Assembly (NCBI GenBank): GCA_022457065.1
Contig: JAJGBQ010000004.1
Coordinates: 4,340,001 to 4,404,000, forward strand
Direction of reading: 5' to 3'
From: Curvularia sp. ZM96
Taxonomy: Eukaryota > Ascomycota > Dothideomycetes > Pleosporales > Pleosporaceae
Length of the DNA stretch: 64,000 nucleotides
In this document: one piece after another, positions 52,625-64,000 of the stretch
Position numbering within the stretch: the first letter of the stretch is position 1
Layout of the letters: the number at the start of each line of letters is the position of its first letter
Program-made: the position numbers and the translations under genes
Notes under the pieces: generated by a model
What the model saw: the letters and a program-made list of their open reading frames with translations, nothing else
Told to the model about the DNA's origin: nothing
The model's database searches: none

Positions 52625-52632
52625 TATATAAA
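52625..52632 (+). promoter_or_regulatory. TATA box of the secretory lipase gene
   Basis: TATATAAA, 137 nt before the ATG at 52769, followed by a leader rich in CAATC and ACATC. Confidence 0.65.
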
Positions 52633-52768
52633 GGGTACAGCCTCACAGTCTCTCAATCATACAACATCACATCAACGAGCCATCTTCAGCCTGTTCTAAA
52701 TACTTTCTATAGCTGAAGTGTTACGGAACACCAACACCACAATCACCTTCTCTCTTGCTTCTGCCATC

Positions 52769-54130
52769 ATGAAAATCTTTACCTTGTCCGTTCTCGGCCT
52801 TCAGGTCACTCTCGGCCACGCCCAGGAAGCTTGCAATGCCACCTGTCAAGCAACCTTGCGACCAGGTCTCACGGCTGAGATTGGCAATTTTGTCTCAAAG
52901 AACGTATCCTCGGAAGCGTTCTACAGCACACCTGCCAACGCCACTGGTGCCAAACCTGGTGATGTGTTGCGATGGGAAGACTTGCCCCAGTCCATGGTAA
53001 ACACCAATTGGACCATTCCTTCTGGCATGTCCCTTTCCCGCTTCCTCTACATGACCGAGGATATCAACCGAAAGCCCATTCCTGCCAGTGGCTTTGTGCT
53101 CCTGCCTTACAGCAGGCCTGATCCAAGTAAGCCACTAAACACCATCGTGTGGGCACACGGTACCGCAGGATGGACCAGAAACTGTGCGCCTTCCAATCAC
53201 AAGGATCTCTACTACGAATGGCAGGGACCCTACGCTCTGGCACAGGCTGGATATGCCGTTGTCGCTCCGGATTACGCTGGCCAGGGATCTGATATCCCCC
53301 AGGGATTCATGTATGAGGCTGGCTTTCTTCATGCTGCGGACGTTGCTTACAGCCTGATCGCTGCTCGCAAGGTTATGGGAAACCTACTCTCCAGAGACTA
53401 CGTTGTCATTGGTCACAGTGAGGGTGGTATGACTGCATGGAGGACCAACGAGCGACTTGCAATGCCCGACCAGGACGAACTCAACAAGGCAGGCAACTTT
53501 CTTGGCTCAGTGGCAAACTCCCCAGCGCTCCGTCCACTCGACTTGATCCCAGAATCTGTCCGAAGAGCCAATGGCGGGCCAATCGGCGATGCGGTATCCG
53601 TCTTCTTCTTGCAGTCCCTTGCTGGTCTCTTCCCCAACGAGTTCCGTATTGAAGATCACCTTACCCCCCTTGCGCTCGCCCGAATCCCTCTTGTAAACCA
53701 AGGCTGTATCTCTGCAGGCCGAGCACTCTTCGGCGGTCTTACTAGCGCACAACTATTCAAGAGCCTCGACTGGCTCAAGCTCCCCGTCGTTGTCGACTGG
53801 CAAAAGCGCTACAACGGCGCCGGACCACATGCCCTCGCTGCGCCAATGCTAGTGGTCCAGGGTATCTCGGATATCCTTACCTACGCCAACAATACCGAAT
53901 GGGACTTCAACCAGACTTGCTCGTCTTTCCCCAACTCAAAGGCTACCCTCTTGCTGTACCCGGACTCAAACCACGACGTTACAAATAACGCAGCAATGGT
54001 GGATGAAATGAAGTGGATCCAGGACCGTTTCGACGGTGTACCAGTCGAGGATGGTTGCCACAAGAGAACTGTGGAGACAATTACCACCAGACTCCGAAAC
54101 ATCAATACTTCTTACAATGGCACGGCCTAA
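52769..54130 (+). CDS. Secretory lipase (Candida LIP-type family)
   Basis: Secreted serine lipase of the fungal LIP family (PF03583 type), hydrolysing extracellular triacylglycerols or esters. Single exon, 453 aa. The signal peptide is MKIFTLSVLGLQVTLGHAQ, and the mature protein starts near EACNATC. The oxyanion region is TIVWAHGTAGWTRNCAP; the nucleophile elbow is IGHSEGGMTAW (GxSxG); the acid is expected in QGISDILTY and the catalytic His in PDSNHDVT. Cysteine pairs (NATCQ and CAPS) and several N-x-S/T sites fit secretion. Length is close to the family's 450-470. The upstream GTG-initiated extension is leader. Immediate neighbours are a RIP-like decayed region and the NRPS, so it sits in the most accessory part of the window. 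Confidence 0.93.
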   Translation: MKIFTLSVLGLQVTLGHAQEACNATCQATLRPGLTAEIGNFVSKNVSSEAFYSTPANATGAKPGDVLRWEDLPQSMVNTNWTIPSGMSLSRFLYMTEDINRKPIPASGFVLLPYSRPDPSKPLNTIVWAHGTAGWTRNCAPSNHKDLYYEWQGPYALAQAGYAVVAPDYAGQGSDIPQGFMYEAGFLHAADVAYSLIAARKVMGNLLSRDYVVIGHSEGGMTAWRTNERLAMPDQDELNKAGNFLGSVANSPALRPLDLIPESVRRANGGPIGDAVSVFFLQSLAGLFPNEFRIEDHLTPLALARIPLVNQGCISAGRALFGGLTSAQLFKSLDWLKLPVVVDWQKRYNGAGPHALAAPMLVVQGISDILTYANNTEWDFNQTCSSFPNSKATLLLYPDSNHDVTNNAAMVDEMKWIQDRFDGVPVEDGCHKRTVETITTRLRNINTSYNGTA

Positions 54131-54416
54131 AGATACAGGTCTATCTAGTGCATTATCGGCACATCGCCACTGTATAGCAGTACCCCAGTCCTACTCTTTT
54201 CTTCTGTTTTATTTGCAGTTTTCTTCCTGGTTAATGTCATTGTTCCTTGCTTTTGTCATTGTTTTTTTGTCACCTATTGTTTATCCTCATTAGAAAGTAG
54301 CTGCGCCCAAGAGAGTAAAAATTCTTAGATTGACGGACGAAAAAAAAAGGTCAATTCTCTCCAGGAATCGTTGTTCCTGATATAGTTAGACTACCTACTG
54401 CAATGAAATCCCAATC
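54131..54416. other. Convergent intergenic region, lipase to NRPS
   Basis: 286 nt with a T-rich stretch and an A-rich run (GAAAAAAAAGG, 54339-54349). No coding frame. Confidence 0.4.
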
Positions 54417-57400
54417 TCACAATCTTTCAATCGCCCCCTTCAACCTTTCAACCAATGCCTCTCCCTCCTCCAAACTCATCTTCTCCACCGGCGCAAAAAC
54501 ACCTACGTCCAACGCGCCCTCTCTCACAGTCGCCTCGATATCAATCGCATGCTGTAATTATGTTAGCTGTGCCCGTCGAAAAGAACAGGCGGGTGGGGAG
54601 AAAACATACCAAAAAGACTTCGTTCACATCGTGATTCACCAACTCCCGCGGTACACCTTCCCCGTAGTGTATTTCCTTGACATCACTCCTCGACGTCTGA
54701 CTATCCTGCGCTACATGTCGTATACTCCTGACCTTGACTGATGTGACATCTGCACGAGCAGACCCGGACTCCGGCACATCGACTAGAAAATTGACAAAAA
54801 CATCTACTTTTACGCCCGTCCACTGCTGTATCTCTAGTAGACTTGAACATGCGATTGCTGGCGCACTGAGAGCCTGGATGTCGCGCTGGATACTGGTTGC
54901 CAGGTCGATAACGGTGCGGCGATGTGGGGAGGCAATGCGTAGCGGGAGTAGGTTGAGTGTGGGTATGGGTGTGGAGGCGATGTTTGCGAGGGGCAGGGCG
55001 CGGTTGGCAAGGTATATGCCAAGGATGAGTGTGTCGGTGGAGGTGGAGGATGCTTGGGCGTAGGCAGCGAGGAAGAGGGCATGTGGGGAGACGCCGTGCT
55101 GGCGGGCTGTTGTTTCCAAAGAGAGACTTGGAGTGAGTCCCCGCTGGAAGGTTTCTACACGCGCGCTGGGTGGGCTTGTGAGTTGGGTACGATTGAGGGT
55201 CGTGGATGAGCTGCTGATATAGGACTCCCAGAACTGGCGGCGCTGCTGGTGTGCGGATGGAGAGTATGCGGTGGCTACAAGTTTGCCGAGGATGTCGCCC
55301 TGTGGTGCAAAAGGTGTGGCGCCGTTGCAAAAATCTTGGAGTTGCTGGACGAGCAGTGGCAAACTGACACCGTCGTAGAGTGCGTGATGTATCTTGAGTC
55401 TCAAGGTCCAGCCGCTGGAATACTGGGAGACGAACAACTTCGCCCATGGTTGGTAGGATGCAGCTTGTCGAATACGGCCTTGAATCTCATCTTTTCCACA
55501 GCCACTAACGTCTGTGATTGCCGTGTCCGTGTCTCGCAGCACAATTTGAACGTAGGACACTCTATGCTCGCCAGCAGAAGCAAAGCATGTCCGAAAGATG
55601 GGATTTGCAGTTACCAAAGCCCGCCATGACTCTTGCAGTTTCTCGAACGTCACGTCTCCGTCCAGCTGATAGGTGAAGTCGGGGTAGAAGTTGGTGCCGT
55701 TGGTGTTGAGCCACATGGACAGCATGTATAGCTGTCCAGCAGTGGCTGGCAAAATCCGAACAACATTGCTGCTATCGATTCCAGCTCGCCCAAGAACTCC
55801 CCGCTTGTCCAAGTCTTTCATTGCTTCCTCGATATTGTGTTGGTCGTCCTTGTCACTGTTGGAAGGTTCGGTAGTTCGGGAATCCACCAACCTTGCCATC
55901 TTCTCGACCGAGCCGGCTTGCAGCATCTCACCAACGCTGAGAACAATGCCCTGTTTACGGAGAAGGGACGAAACCTTGATCGCGCTGATGGAGTCGAGTC
56001 CCATGTGGAATATGGTCATGTCGTTGGTAATCTCCTCCTCAGGTATCTTGGAAACCGCAGCCAGTATCTCGCGAATCTTACTAGCTGTTGCTGTGCTCGG
56101 CGTATCTTTCTCATCTCCTCCGCTGGATTCTGTACCATCTCTGGTAGCTCGAGTCTCAGCTTCTTCGAAAGCTGGCAGGCCACATATTGATGTACCTTCT
56201 GCAGTGACCTCCATAATCGATACATCGGGGCGATCCATCAAATACCGCAGGACATCGTCCATCCGCTTCAGCAATTGCTTCGTTTCTTCCAAGTTGAAGA
56301 TCACTTCTTTCACTGCACAGCGCCATGCCAACGTCCCCTTTACTACCTCCATCTCGACACACACCGGGTACTCGACATCGTTGCGACCCTCAACACTGGT
56401 GTATAGCTTCTCGTACTCGTCTTGCTCCTCTTCCAACCCCTTTTGATAGATAAATAGGCTTTCAAACAACCTCCCACGAATACCCGCCTGCGACAGGGCT
56501 TTTCGAAGAGGATAGTGCTGCCATTGCTTGATGTTTGCAAAAGTGTCTTGCACATAATGTAGCATCTCCTCGCTTGTGCCATGAAGAATTGTTCGTATGG
56601 CCACCGTGTTCATAGTTGGAAACATGAGTTGAGAGGCTTCCTCGTTGTCACGTCCGGAAAGCACCGAACCAAACGTAACGTCGAGAGAGCGGGTGAAGGA
56701 TGCAGTGACAAGAGCGAACACTGTCTGCCCAACTGTCTGTAGCGATATATTATTTTTTCTTGCAAAGGTCTGGATGTCGCTCAGGGCCACTTCGCTCTGG
56801 TTTTCAAAGCGATGAACAACGCCGCTCGTCTCATCTTGTCCAGACATTCGGCGCGGGAAAGTGCTTGCGTTGGCGCCAGAGAGATAGTCTTGCCAGAAGC
56901 CCGCAGCATCGGATCTAGAAGCCTTCATGACCTCTGCTAACATTGGCTCATAGGACGGCCGAGTTTCAGAGGCATTGCAATAAGCTCGTTGTACATCAGA
57001 GTGTAGCAAACCGAGAGACCATCCGTCATACAGAGCGTGCGCGATCGACAACACCAGATAACATTGGCCAGGGGTGTCGATGAAGGTAAGGTGGAAGGGC
57101 GGCGTCGAAAGTGGTCCATGAACTGCGCTGTTTCGAAGATCTTCAAAGACGGACGTAAAGTCAGGTGTGCCACTAAAATTGATGTGTGAGCAAAACTCGT
57201 GTGGATGATTGTATATGACCTGGGCGAATGAAAGATCAATGTCTGGGTCGTCCACTTCCATGAAGCCAGTGCGTAGAATCGGCGAAGCTGAGACAACAGC
57301 CCTCCAAGCCTCTTCTAAGTTGCTGATGTCTGTCTTTGGGTCAAGCTTTAGCACATCATGGTTGAAATATCTTGTGTACTCGGATGCGATCATCTCGGCG

Positions 57401-60400
57401 ACCATGGCCTCCTGTAGTGGTGTTGTGGGAAGAACTTCCTCGATGCCATTGGTATCAAGCGCTTGACGCTTGATATTCCTTGCCAGCTTCTGCTTGTAAG
57501 CACTGAAATCGAACTCCAGTGAAACGTTTCCTGCTCGGCTAGTCTTTGTCGATACGTTCTGAACCATTTTCGAAATTGTCAAACCGCGCATGATACCACT
57601 GACCGAGAGCTCTATTCCTCTCTTCTTGAGCCTTGACGATAGTTTGATTGCATCGATGCTATCAAGGCCGAGTTCGAAGATTGATGTCGTTTCGTTAATG
57701 TCCCCACTCTCATCTGCGGTCAGATTGACAATCTCTTCTCTGATAGCGATGGCATCGTCAGTCCACTCAAAGTCCGATTTGTTGTCGTTGTCGTGAGCGG
57801 AAGCAGGTTGAACAGTGGCGGCGTTTTCTGCTGCATCATCCAGGTCAACTGGCAGTTCGAGCACGGCCGATGGGTCATGGAGAGCTTGGCTCAGTGCTTC
57901 TTCAAACTGATCTATCAGCTCGGCTGCTGTCTGGGCATCTGCGATATGCCCTTGAGCAACTAGCATCAACTTCAATTCGTTGCCATCTCGATGCTCGACC
58001 TCAAAAGCCAGCGGATAGTCAGCGACGGTCTCACCCTCCAGAGTTTCCCAAATGTCGTTTCTTTCCCATTCCTGGTTCCCTTGTGCAACTTGATACACGA
58101 AAAGATTATCAAAGAGTGGGTTGTTGGGAGACCTCTTGCACCACTTGGTAATGTCTCTGAGTGGCGTATGCTGAAACGGGTGAGCAGCGACATTGAAATC
58201 ATGTAGGGTCTTGATCATCGATGACCAAGACTCGCTACGTTGAGCCCGATGGTGATACGGAATGGTATTGAACATTGGGCCTACGACACCATCTGCACCA
58301 TCAAGGTCGATGCTTCGTCCAGAAACCACTATACCGGTTGCCACATTTCCTTTGACATGCTTGTGCAGCACGCTGAGCCAACAGGCCTGCACAATCGCTT
58401 GCGCTGTGACGTTGAGTTGCCGTCGAGTATGATCAAAATTCGCTGGCGCCAAGGCTGTACGGCTAACAATAACGGCGTCCTGCACTGAATTATCATGAAG
58501 CGTAGGGAGAGCCGCGGTGTTGGCCAATATATGATTTTCCCAGAATTTCCTTGCTCCACCGACTGTTCTCAGTGGACCATGAACAAGAGCAGTTTGAAAG
58601 GACGGCGCGCTTGACACCAGGTCCATTCCATGGTAGGACTCCCAGACAGCTTGCAGTAGGAGACCAATACTGTTGCCATCATACAGTCCATGGAAAATGT
58701 GCACGACCAGTAGCTTCTGCTTCTGCGTTGTAACAAGATGTACCTGGAATGGACATTTGAACTCGACTTCGTTGATGCTCAGCCAATGCTTTCTTAGCCG
58801 AGCCATGTGGTCCATCAGATCCTGGTCTTCAGTTGACGATCGAATGATACCCACGAAAGGAACGTCACGAAGAACGGCCTGCAGATAACCTTCCTCAGTG
58901 TTTATGAACACAGTGCGTAATACCTGTGTCCAGTCGTAAACCCTTCTCCAGGCGTCCTCTAGCTTCTGCTCGTCGACCTCCATGTTTAATCTGAATTGGA
59001 ATGAATTGAAATAAAGGCCCTTGTTGCTTTCCATAGATCGTGCGATCATGCCTTGTTGTAGAGGAGTACATGGCGCAAGAGCTTCAATCATGTTGGGTTC
59101 GACAGACAAACTTTGAGCTACCTTTCGTCGATGACGGTGACAGACCGCATTGACATATTGTTGTGCGGCAAATACAGAGCCGTGACTGTTATGAGTTGCG
59201 CTATTGGCTGCGAGCGTTTTGGCAAGCCTCCGAATTGTGGGATGCTGCATGATCATAGAGGCAGTGACTTTTCTGAAGCCGGCGTTCTTCAAGGTCCGTG
59301 TAACACCTATGACTGAGATAGAATCCATGCCTAACTCGAAAAAGCTTACGTCTTTGGTTGCGCTCTCCTGGTTTGCGTCAAGCGCTTCCAGCATCACGTC
59401 GCGGATCTTCTCTTCTTGTTTGGACCACGGTTCGTCGCGAGAGCCAGTGTTGGCGGATAGCTTCTGCAGATCGCTGGCAGAAAGGGCTTCATACATTTGC
59501 TTCAGCCTCCGACCATCTGCCTTGTTGTTGATGTTGAGTGGCATGGACGTGAGCGGGACAAAGTGCGTCGGGATCATATAGGGTGGAAGCTTATCGTTAC
59601 AAGCCTGCTTTGCGCCCGCTACGCCCTGGATATCGCCTAGCAAAACTTCTGGTTGAGCTTTTGGAGTCTTACCACAGACGAGAAAGGCAACGAGCTGCTC
59701 TTTCTGTTGCTTCGGATGCTTCAACACGAGCGTTGCGACATCCGAAATACCGTGGTCTGACTGCTTGATGACCGAATTGATCTCAGCCACCTCCAATCGC
59801 TGGCCGCGCAACTTGACTTGATCATCGGCGCGCCCCAAAAAGTGGAATGTGCCGTCATGAAGGATTCTCACAATATCTCCAGTACGGTATACACGTTCCG
59901 AAAAGCGGTCGAGATACGGGAAGCGTTCTGCAGTCAACTCTGGACGATTGAGGTAGCCTTTTCCGACGAGTTTACCTGAGACGCAGAGTTCGCCTATCCC
60001 GCCTCGTAAGACTGGAGTGTCAGAACCCGGACGAAGAACCAGTGATCCCACATTATCGAACTGCGGACCAATATTGGAGGGTTTGCCATTTGCGGGAACT
60101 CGTGGGTACATAGTGCACCCTATCGTCGCTTCGGTCGGCCCATAACCATTGTAGATGACACCTTTAGGTCCCCAAACATCCAGAATTTCTTGCTTGAGGC
60201 TCTCGCCACCGGTAATGAAAACTCCCTTGCAAAGACTCGGTACATCGTCCGGGTGGAGGATCTGGGCAAGGCTCGGCGTGAGATCAATGTGGGTAATGTC
60301 GAGATCGCGGATGGAGCTTGCGAGATCTTCAAAGATAAGGTCGCGAGGTGCGGATACGACGCATATTCCAACAGACCAACTCCAATATTGCTCAAGAACA

Positions 60401-63400
60401 GAAACGTCAAAATGAAAAGATGCGAACTGTAGCCATCGTGAATTTGCGTCCCAGTGCCCGGCGAAAAGACGCTGGAAGGCCAGTAACGCTTGAACAGCGT
60501 TTTCATGAGTTATTTCGCAGCCTTTGGGCGTTCCGGTAGTGCCAGAAGTGTACAGACAGTAGCTGCGATCCTGGGGGTTGATTTTGCTGTTCTGCAGTGG
60601 CTTCTCTCCCGAAAGAGAACGCCATTCGACCTTGTCAAGATTCAAGACTGGCATCTTAGTGTCCTTCTTAAACTGAGCAGACTGTTGGGCCATCGATAGA
60701 ACGGCTTGAGCTCCAGAGTCTTCAATAATGAAAGTTTGACGAGCAGCAGGAGCTCCTGGATCAATAGCCACAAAGGCACACCCTGCTTTCAATATACCCA
60801 GCATAGCAAATGAAGCCTCTGGGCATTTATCAAAGCATACGCCTACAAGGCTGCCTGGCTCGACATGCTGAGATGAGAGCAGATGTGCAACCTTATTGCC
60901 TTCTTGATTCAGCTCAGCATATGTCCAGCGCTTCACTGAGCGCTTTCCGTCGCTCTCGCTGGACACGAATTCGAAAGCAATGCGCTGGGGAAACCTTTCA
61001 GCAGTCTTCTCCACCAGCTCGTGCAATAACTTTGCATCCGATGGCAGCTCATCTTCCTTTGCTGGAGTGATCGAGTACAGGTGCTTGGAATGATTGGTCT
61101 TAACACCAGTAGTCTCAGCGCTAAAGATGAAGCTCTCTACCAAATGGTCAAGCTGGGCGAGGATTAAGAAAGCTTGTTCTCTTGGGATGATATGAGGCAG
61201 GTATGTGAGTCTGTACTCCAGCTGCCCTTCCTTTGGTTCCAACTCGATGGAAACGGGATACTCGACGGTGGCCTTCTCGTCAACGATTGTCCAGAGCTCT
61301 CCAGAATCCGTGTCGTTTGTTAGCTTCTGATATGCGAATACAGTATCGAAAAGCGCTTCGTTTGGAAAGCCCATCAATTCCTGGATTCTTTTGAGTGGGC
61401 TAAACTGGTGTTCCTGGATACCGGCATTCAGAGTCGTAATTGATTTCAGCATTTTTGCCCTGTCATCGGTCACTGTGAATACCAACGGAACAGTGTTGAT
61501 GCATGGGAAGTTTGAATGAGCTGTGGCCTCAGAGTTTCGACCGGAAAGAACGACTCCACACGTTACCGAGCTTTCTCCAGTGTATGAAGACAGTAGCGAT
61601 AGCCAACTTGCCATGCCTACAGCTGGAATTGTGGTGTTTACCTGGCGACAGCCGTCTTTCAACTCCAAAACCGACTTCGCAGATCGCCTAGTACATACTA
61701 GAGCAGGTTCTGGATCGTACTTTAAAGGCGCAAGGTTAGGGAAACGAGATGGGTTCGCAGTTTTGCCGAGTTCGGTCCAGAATGTATCTCCGCTCCTGTT
61801 GTCTTGCTTGCTAGATTGAATGATGTGGCTCACGACTCCATCTAAAGCGGGAACTGATGGCACGTCTATGCTATTGTAAGAGGCCATAACATCACCGAAG
61901 ATTTGACGCAGACTATCCGCATCGAAAAGTGCATGAAAGATAGCCAAATCTAAAAATGACTGGCCATCCCTTTGGATGAGTCGTAACGCCCAGGGCGGCA
62001 CGTGTAGCTCTTCAAGTCCCTGGTGCTGTATTTGCGCAAGCCATGTGTCGGCTGAAACCTCGTCTTGTGCTTGTGTGGTACTCCACGGCAGGGTGGCCGA
62101 ATCCTGCGTATACTCAATCATGGCGAAAGAAGTAAGCGCATCTTTAACATGAGTGAATCCGGTTCGCAGCATTGGTTGGCGTTTCGTAACTAAGATCCAC
62201 GCTGCTTTCAGCTTCTCCATATCAATTTTTGGCTCTAGTTGTAGCCTGAGGTAGTTCATATAAACAGCTCCGTCTTTCGCAAGGAATTGCGAAATCATCC
62301 CATTTTGAAGGGGGGTACACGGGCGGACAGCAACGACATCCTGGTCTCGAAGCTTGTGGCACTTCAAGATCTGCGGTCTGTGTTTGTTCTCAAAAGCGTG
62401 GAAATCGAGCTGTGAGATTGAAGACGTCTCCGAAGATGGTGTTTGGCTGAGACGTTCGGCAAGATCACTACAGGTAGTGTACTTCAAGACGTCCGTCGCT
62501 TTGATTTTGTATCCTTGATCACGAAGAACGGAAGCAATCTGAACTGCACTGATGCTGTCAAGGCCGAGTTGGTAAATCGATGTCGTCGGTGAGATGTTGT
62601 CCGCTGGAGTGTTTGATATCTGTGTCAGAACTTTTCGAACATCACTCTCGATTTTAGACCAGTGATGCTCTGCAACATGCGAAACGCCATTGGTTAGCGT
62701 GCTAGCATCGGAATACTGTTGAAAAATGGTATTCAGAGCCTTTTTTTCGATCTTACCAGCCATGGACTTTGGTATCTCATCCACAACGAGGAAGAACTGA
62801 GGAACCATATACGAAGGCAGGCGGGTACCAGCTAGCCTTTTGAGGCTTCGTTGAAGCTCAGAGATCTCGCTCTCTTCGATCGGTCGGCGCATCACTAAGA
62901 ATGACACTAGTTGCTCTTTTGCTGCTTGATCTTTCCGTAAGATCTGGGTAGTGACAGCAGCTAGATCAGGGTGGATGTCTGCGAGAACACTGTTGATCTC
63001 GCCCAGCTCCACTCGAAGTCCGCGGATCTTTACTTGGTCATCCATGCGTCCTACAAACTCGAAATTACCGTCGCTTAACATCCGTACCATATCCCCGCTC
63101 TTGTAGAATCTTTGGCCGCAACGCGTCACAAAACGCTCCTTTGTGAGGTTGAGTTTGCCCCAGTAACCTCGCGCAAGTTGAGTTCCTCCGATATAGAGCT
63201 CTCCAATGCCCAAGATTGGTAGTGGAGTTTCACCATGTTCGGAGAAAATAGCGAATGAAGTAGTGGGGAACGGTTTTCCGATGACTGAAGTGCTTCCACC
63301 TCTAGAGACAGGAACCATTGTCGTGCAAAAGGCGGCTTCAGTTGGTCCATATGAATTGACACACGCACCCTGCCACTCCTTCACGACAGCTGGCAACATG

Positions 63401-64000
63401 GCTTCACCTATGCAGTAGAGCCATTTGACTTTTGGGACATCGGCTCTCTTCAGAGACTCTGCAACAGAGGGCGTAAGATCAAGCAGATCGGTGTCAAGAG
63501 CGTTGATGGCCCCAGGAAGGTCGTTGAGTAAGTCGCCCTGCTCAGCAGCACACAAAGTGAAGCCAAATGTCCAGGCAAGAAAGCAGTCATAGTAGCACAT
63601 GTCGAAGGTAATTGCTGCGTACTGTAGAAGCCTTGAGCAAGAATTCCAGGGAACGAGGGTTCTAGAACTCTCTATAGTCTGAATCGGGGCATTGTGTTCC
63701 ATACTGACTGCTTTTGGCGTGCCTGTAGAGCCAGACGTGAACAAGCAATAAGCCAGATTGGTCTCTCTTAACCCAACAACAGGATTGAAGTCTCTGTGAT
63801 CCGAAAGGGACTGAACATTGAGAACAATAGCTCCAGTAAGGTCTCTGGAAATCAATGTACTGTCGTCGCATAGCACCACCTTTGATTTCAACTCTGCGAA
63901 CATGAACTGCTTCCGCGCTTTAGGCAGGTCTGGATGAACAGGCGCGAACGCAGCCCCAGCTTTGAGAACTCCTAGTATACTCGCGTAGTATACTGGGCTC
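54417..64000 (-). CDS. NPS2: Multimodular NRPS, ferrichrome-type siderophore synthetase (NPS2/SidC-like), 5' end missing
   Basis: Transcribed leftwards and cut by the window edge: the frame is open to 63999. A huge exon from 63999 to 54610 (3130 codons) is followed by a 58-nt intron and a last exon 54551-54417 (44 aa and stop), 3174 aa in the window. Order from N-terminus: A (core YCLFTSGSTGTPKA at 63710-63752; YKSGDMV; MDDQVKIRG), T (LGLDSIS, about 62550), C (PCTPLQNG about 62310; His motif FHALFDAD about 61925), A (YCLYTSGTTGTPKG about 60540), T (LGMDSIS about 59325), C (FHGLYDGN about 58685), T (LGLDSID about 57660), C (AHALYDGW about 57025), T (MGLDSIS about 55990), C (HHALYDGV about 55375). 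The C-terminal T-C-T-C tail is the hallmark of fungal hydroxamate siderophore synthetases. The missing 5' part should hold another A-T-C module. First T-C His motif is degenerate (FHALFDAD). Confidence 0.93.

Larger units (their letters stand above)
51472..52768. other. AT-rich decayed intergenic region
   Basis: No frame supported. The right half (52.2-52.6 kb) holds a diverged direct duplication with a transition-biased difference pattern. A TATA box at 52625 belongs to the lipase gene. Confidence 0.45.

Overview
This window comes from the nuclear genome of a filamentous ascomycete. Genes are dense on both strands, introns are mostly 47-60 nt with GT...AG ends, and the gene families are typical of Pezizomycotina: a HET-domain protein, a TMEM16 scramblase, a Pex28-32 type peroxin with DysF motifs, a secretory lipase and a ferrichrome-type NRPS. 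The gene set resembles Pleosporales (Dothideomycetes), for example Bipolaris, Alternaria or Parastagonospora; that placement is inference. All exon models were read by eye from splice signals and frame continuity.

Layout. 0.2-5 kb: RNPS1-like SR protein, CDK11-type kinase, NDUFAF7 methyltransferase. 5.5 kb: a small secreted eight-cysteine peptide beside a gene-poor stretch. 7.4-19.4 kb: TMEM16 scramblase, Trf4 poly(A) polymerase, Pam16 import subunit, peroxin, a small membrane protein, and mitochondrial GatA. 21.1 kb: a 25-residue metallothionein in three tiny exons. 22.7-24.6 kb: BUD13 and an ATL1-type alkyltransferase-like protein sharing a short divergent promoter. 25.7-30.8 kb: an unknown acidic protein, an HSL-family esterase, and a HET-domain gene broken by a frameshift. 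31-37.8 kb: two lineage-type proteins of unknown function. 39-47.7 kb: AFG2-like AAA ATPase, a large probable mitochondrial protein, SNF8/Vps22 and AAR2. 48.5-54.1 kb: LITAF-domain protein, PAP2 lipid phosphatase, a degraded RIP-like duplication and a secretory lipase. 54.4 kb to the right edge: the 3' two-thirds or so of a multimodular NRPS on the minus strand, order A-T-C-A-T-C-T-C-T-C, which matches intracellular siderophore (ferricrocin, SidC/NPS2) synthetases. Its 5' end lies outside the window.

Most genes are housekeeping, with many in RNA processing (RNPS1-like, CDK11, Trf4, BUD13, AAR2) and mitochondrial biogenesis (NDUFAF7, Pam16, GatA, the 921-aa protein). They do not form one pathway. 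The accessory elements are the cysteine-rich peptide, the metallothionein, the HET gene, the secretory lipase with its decayed repeat flank, and the NRPS. I found no convincing new multi-gene system. The most original leads are the knottin-like peptide, the broken HET gene, the 803-aa protein with an unrecognised Cys/His-rich C-terminus, and the RIP-like repeat remnant. I saw no tRNA, rRNA, CRISPR array or intact transposon.
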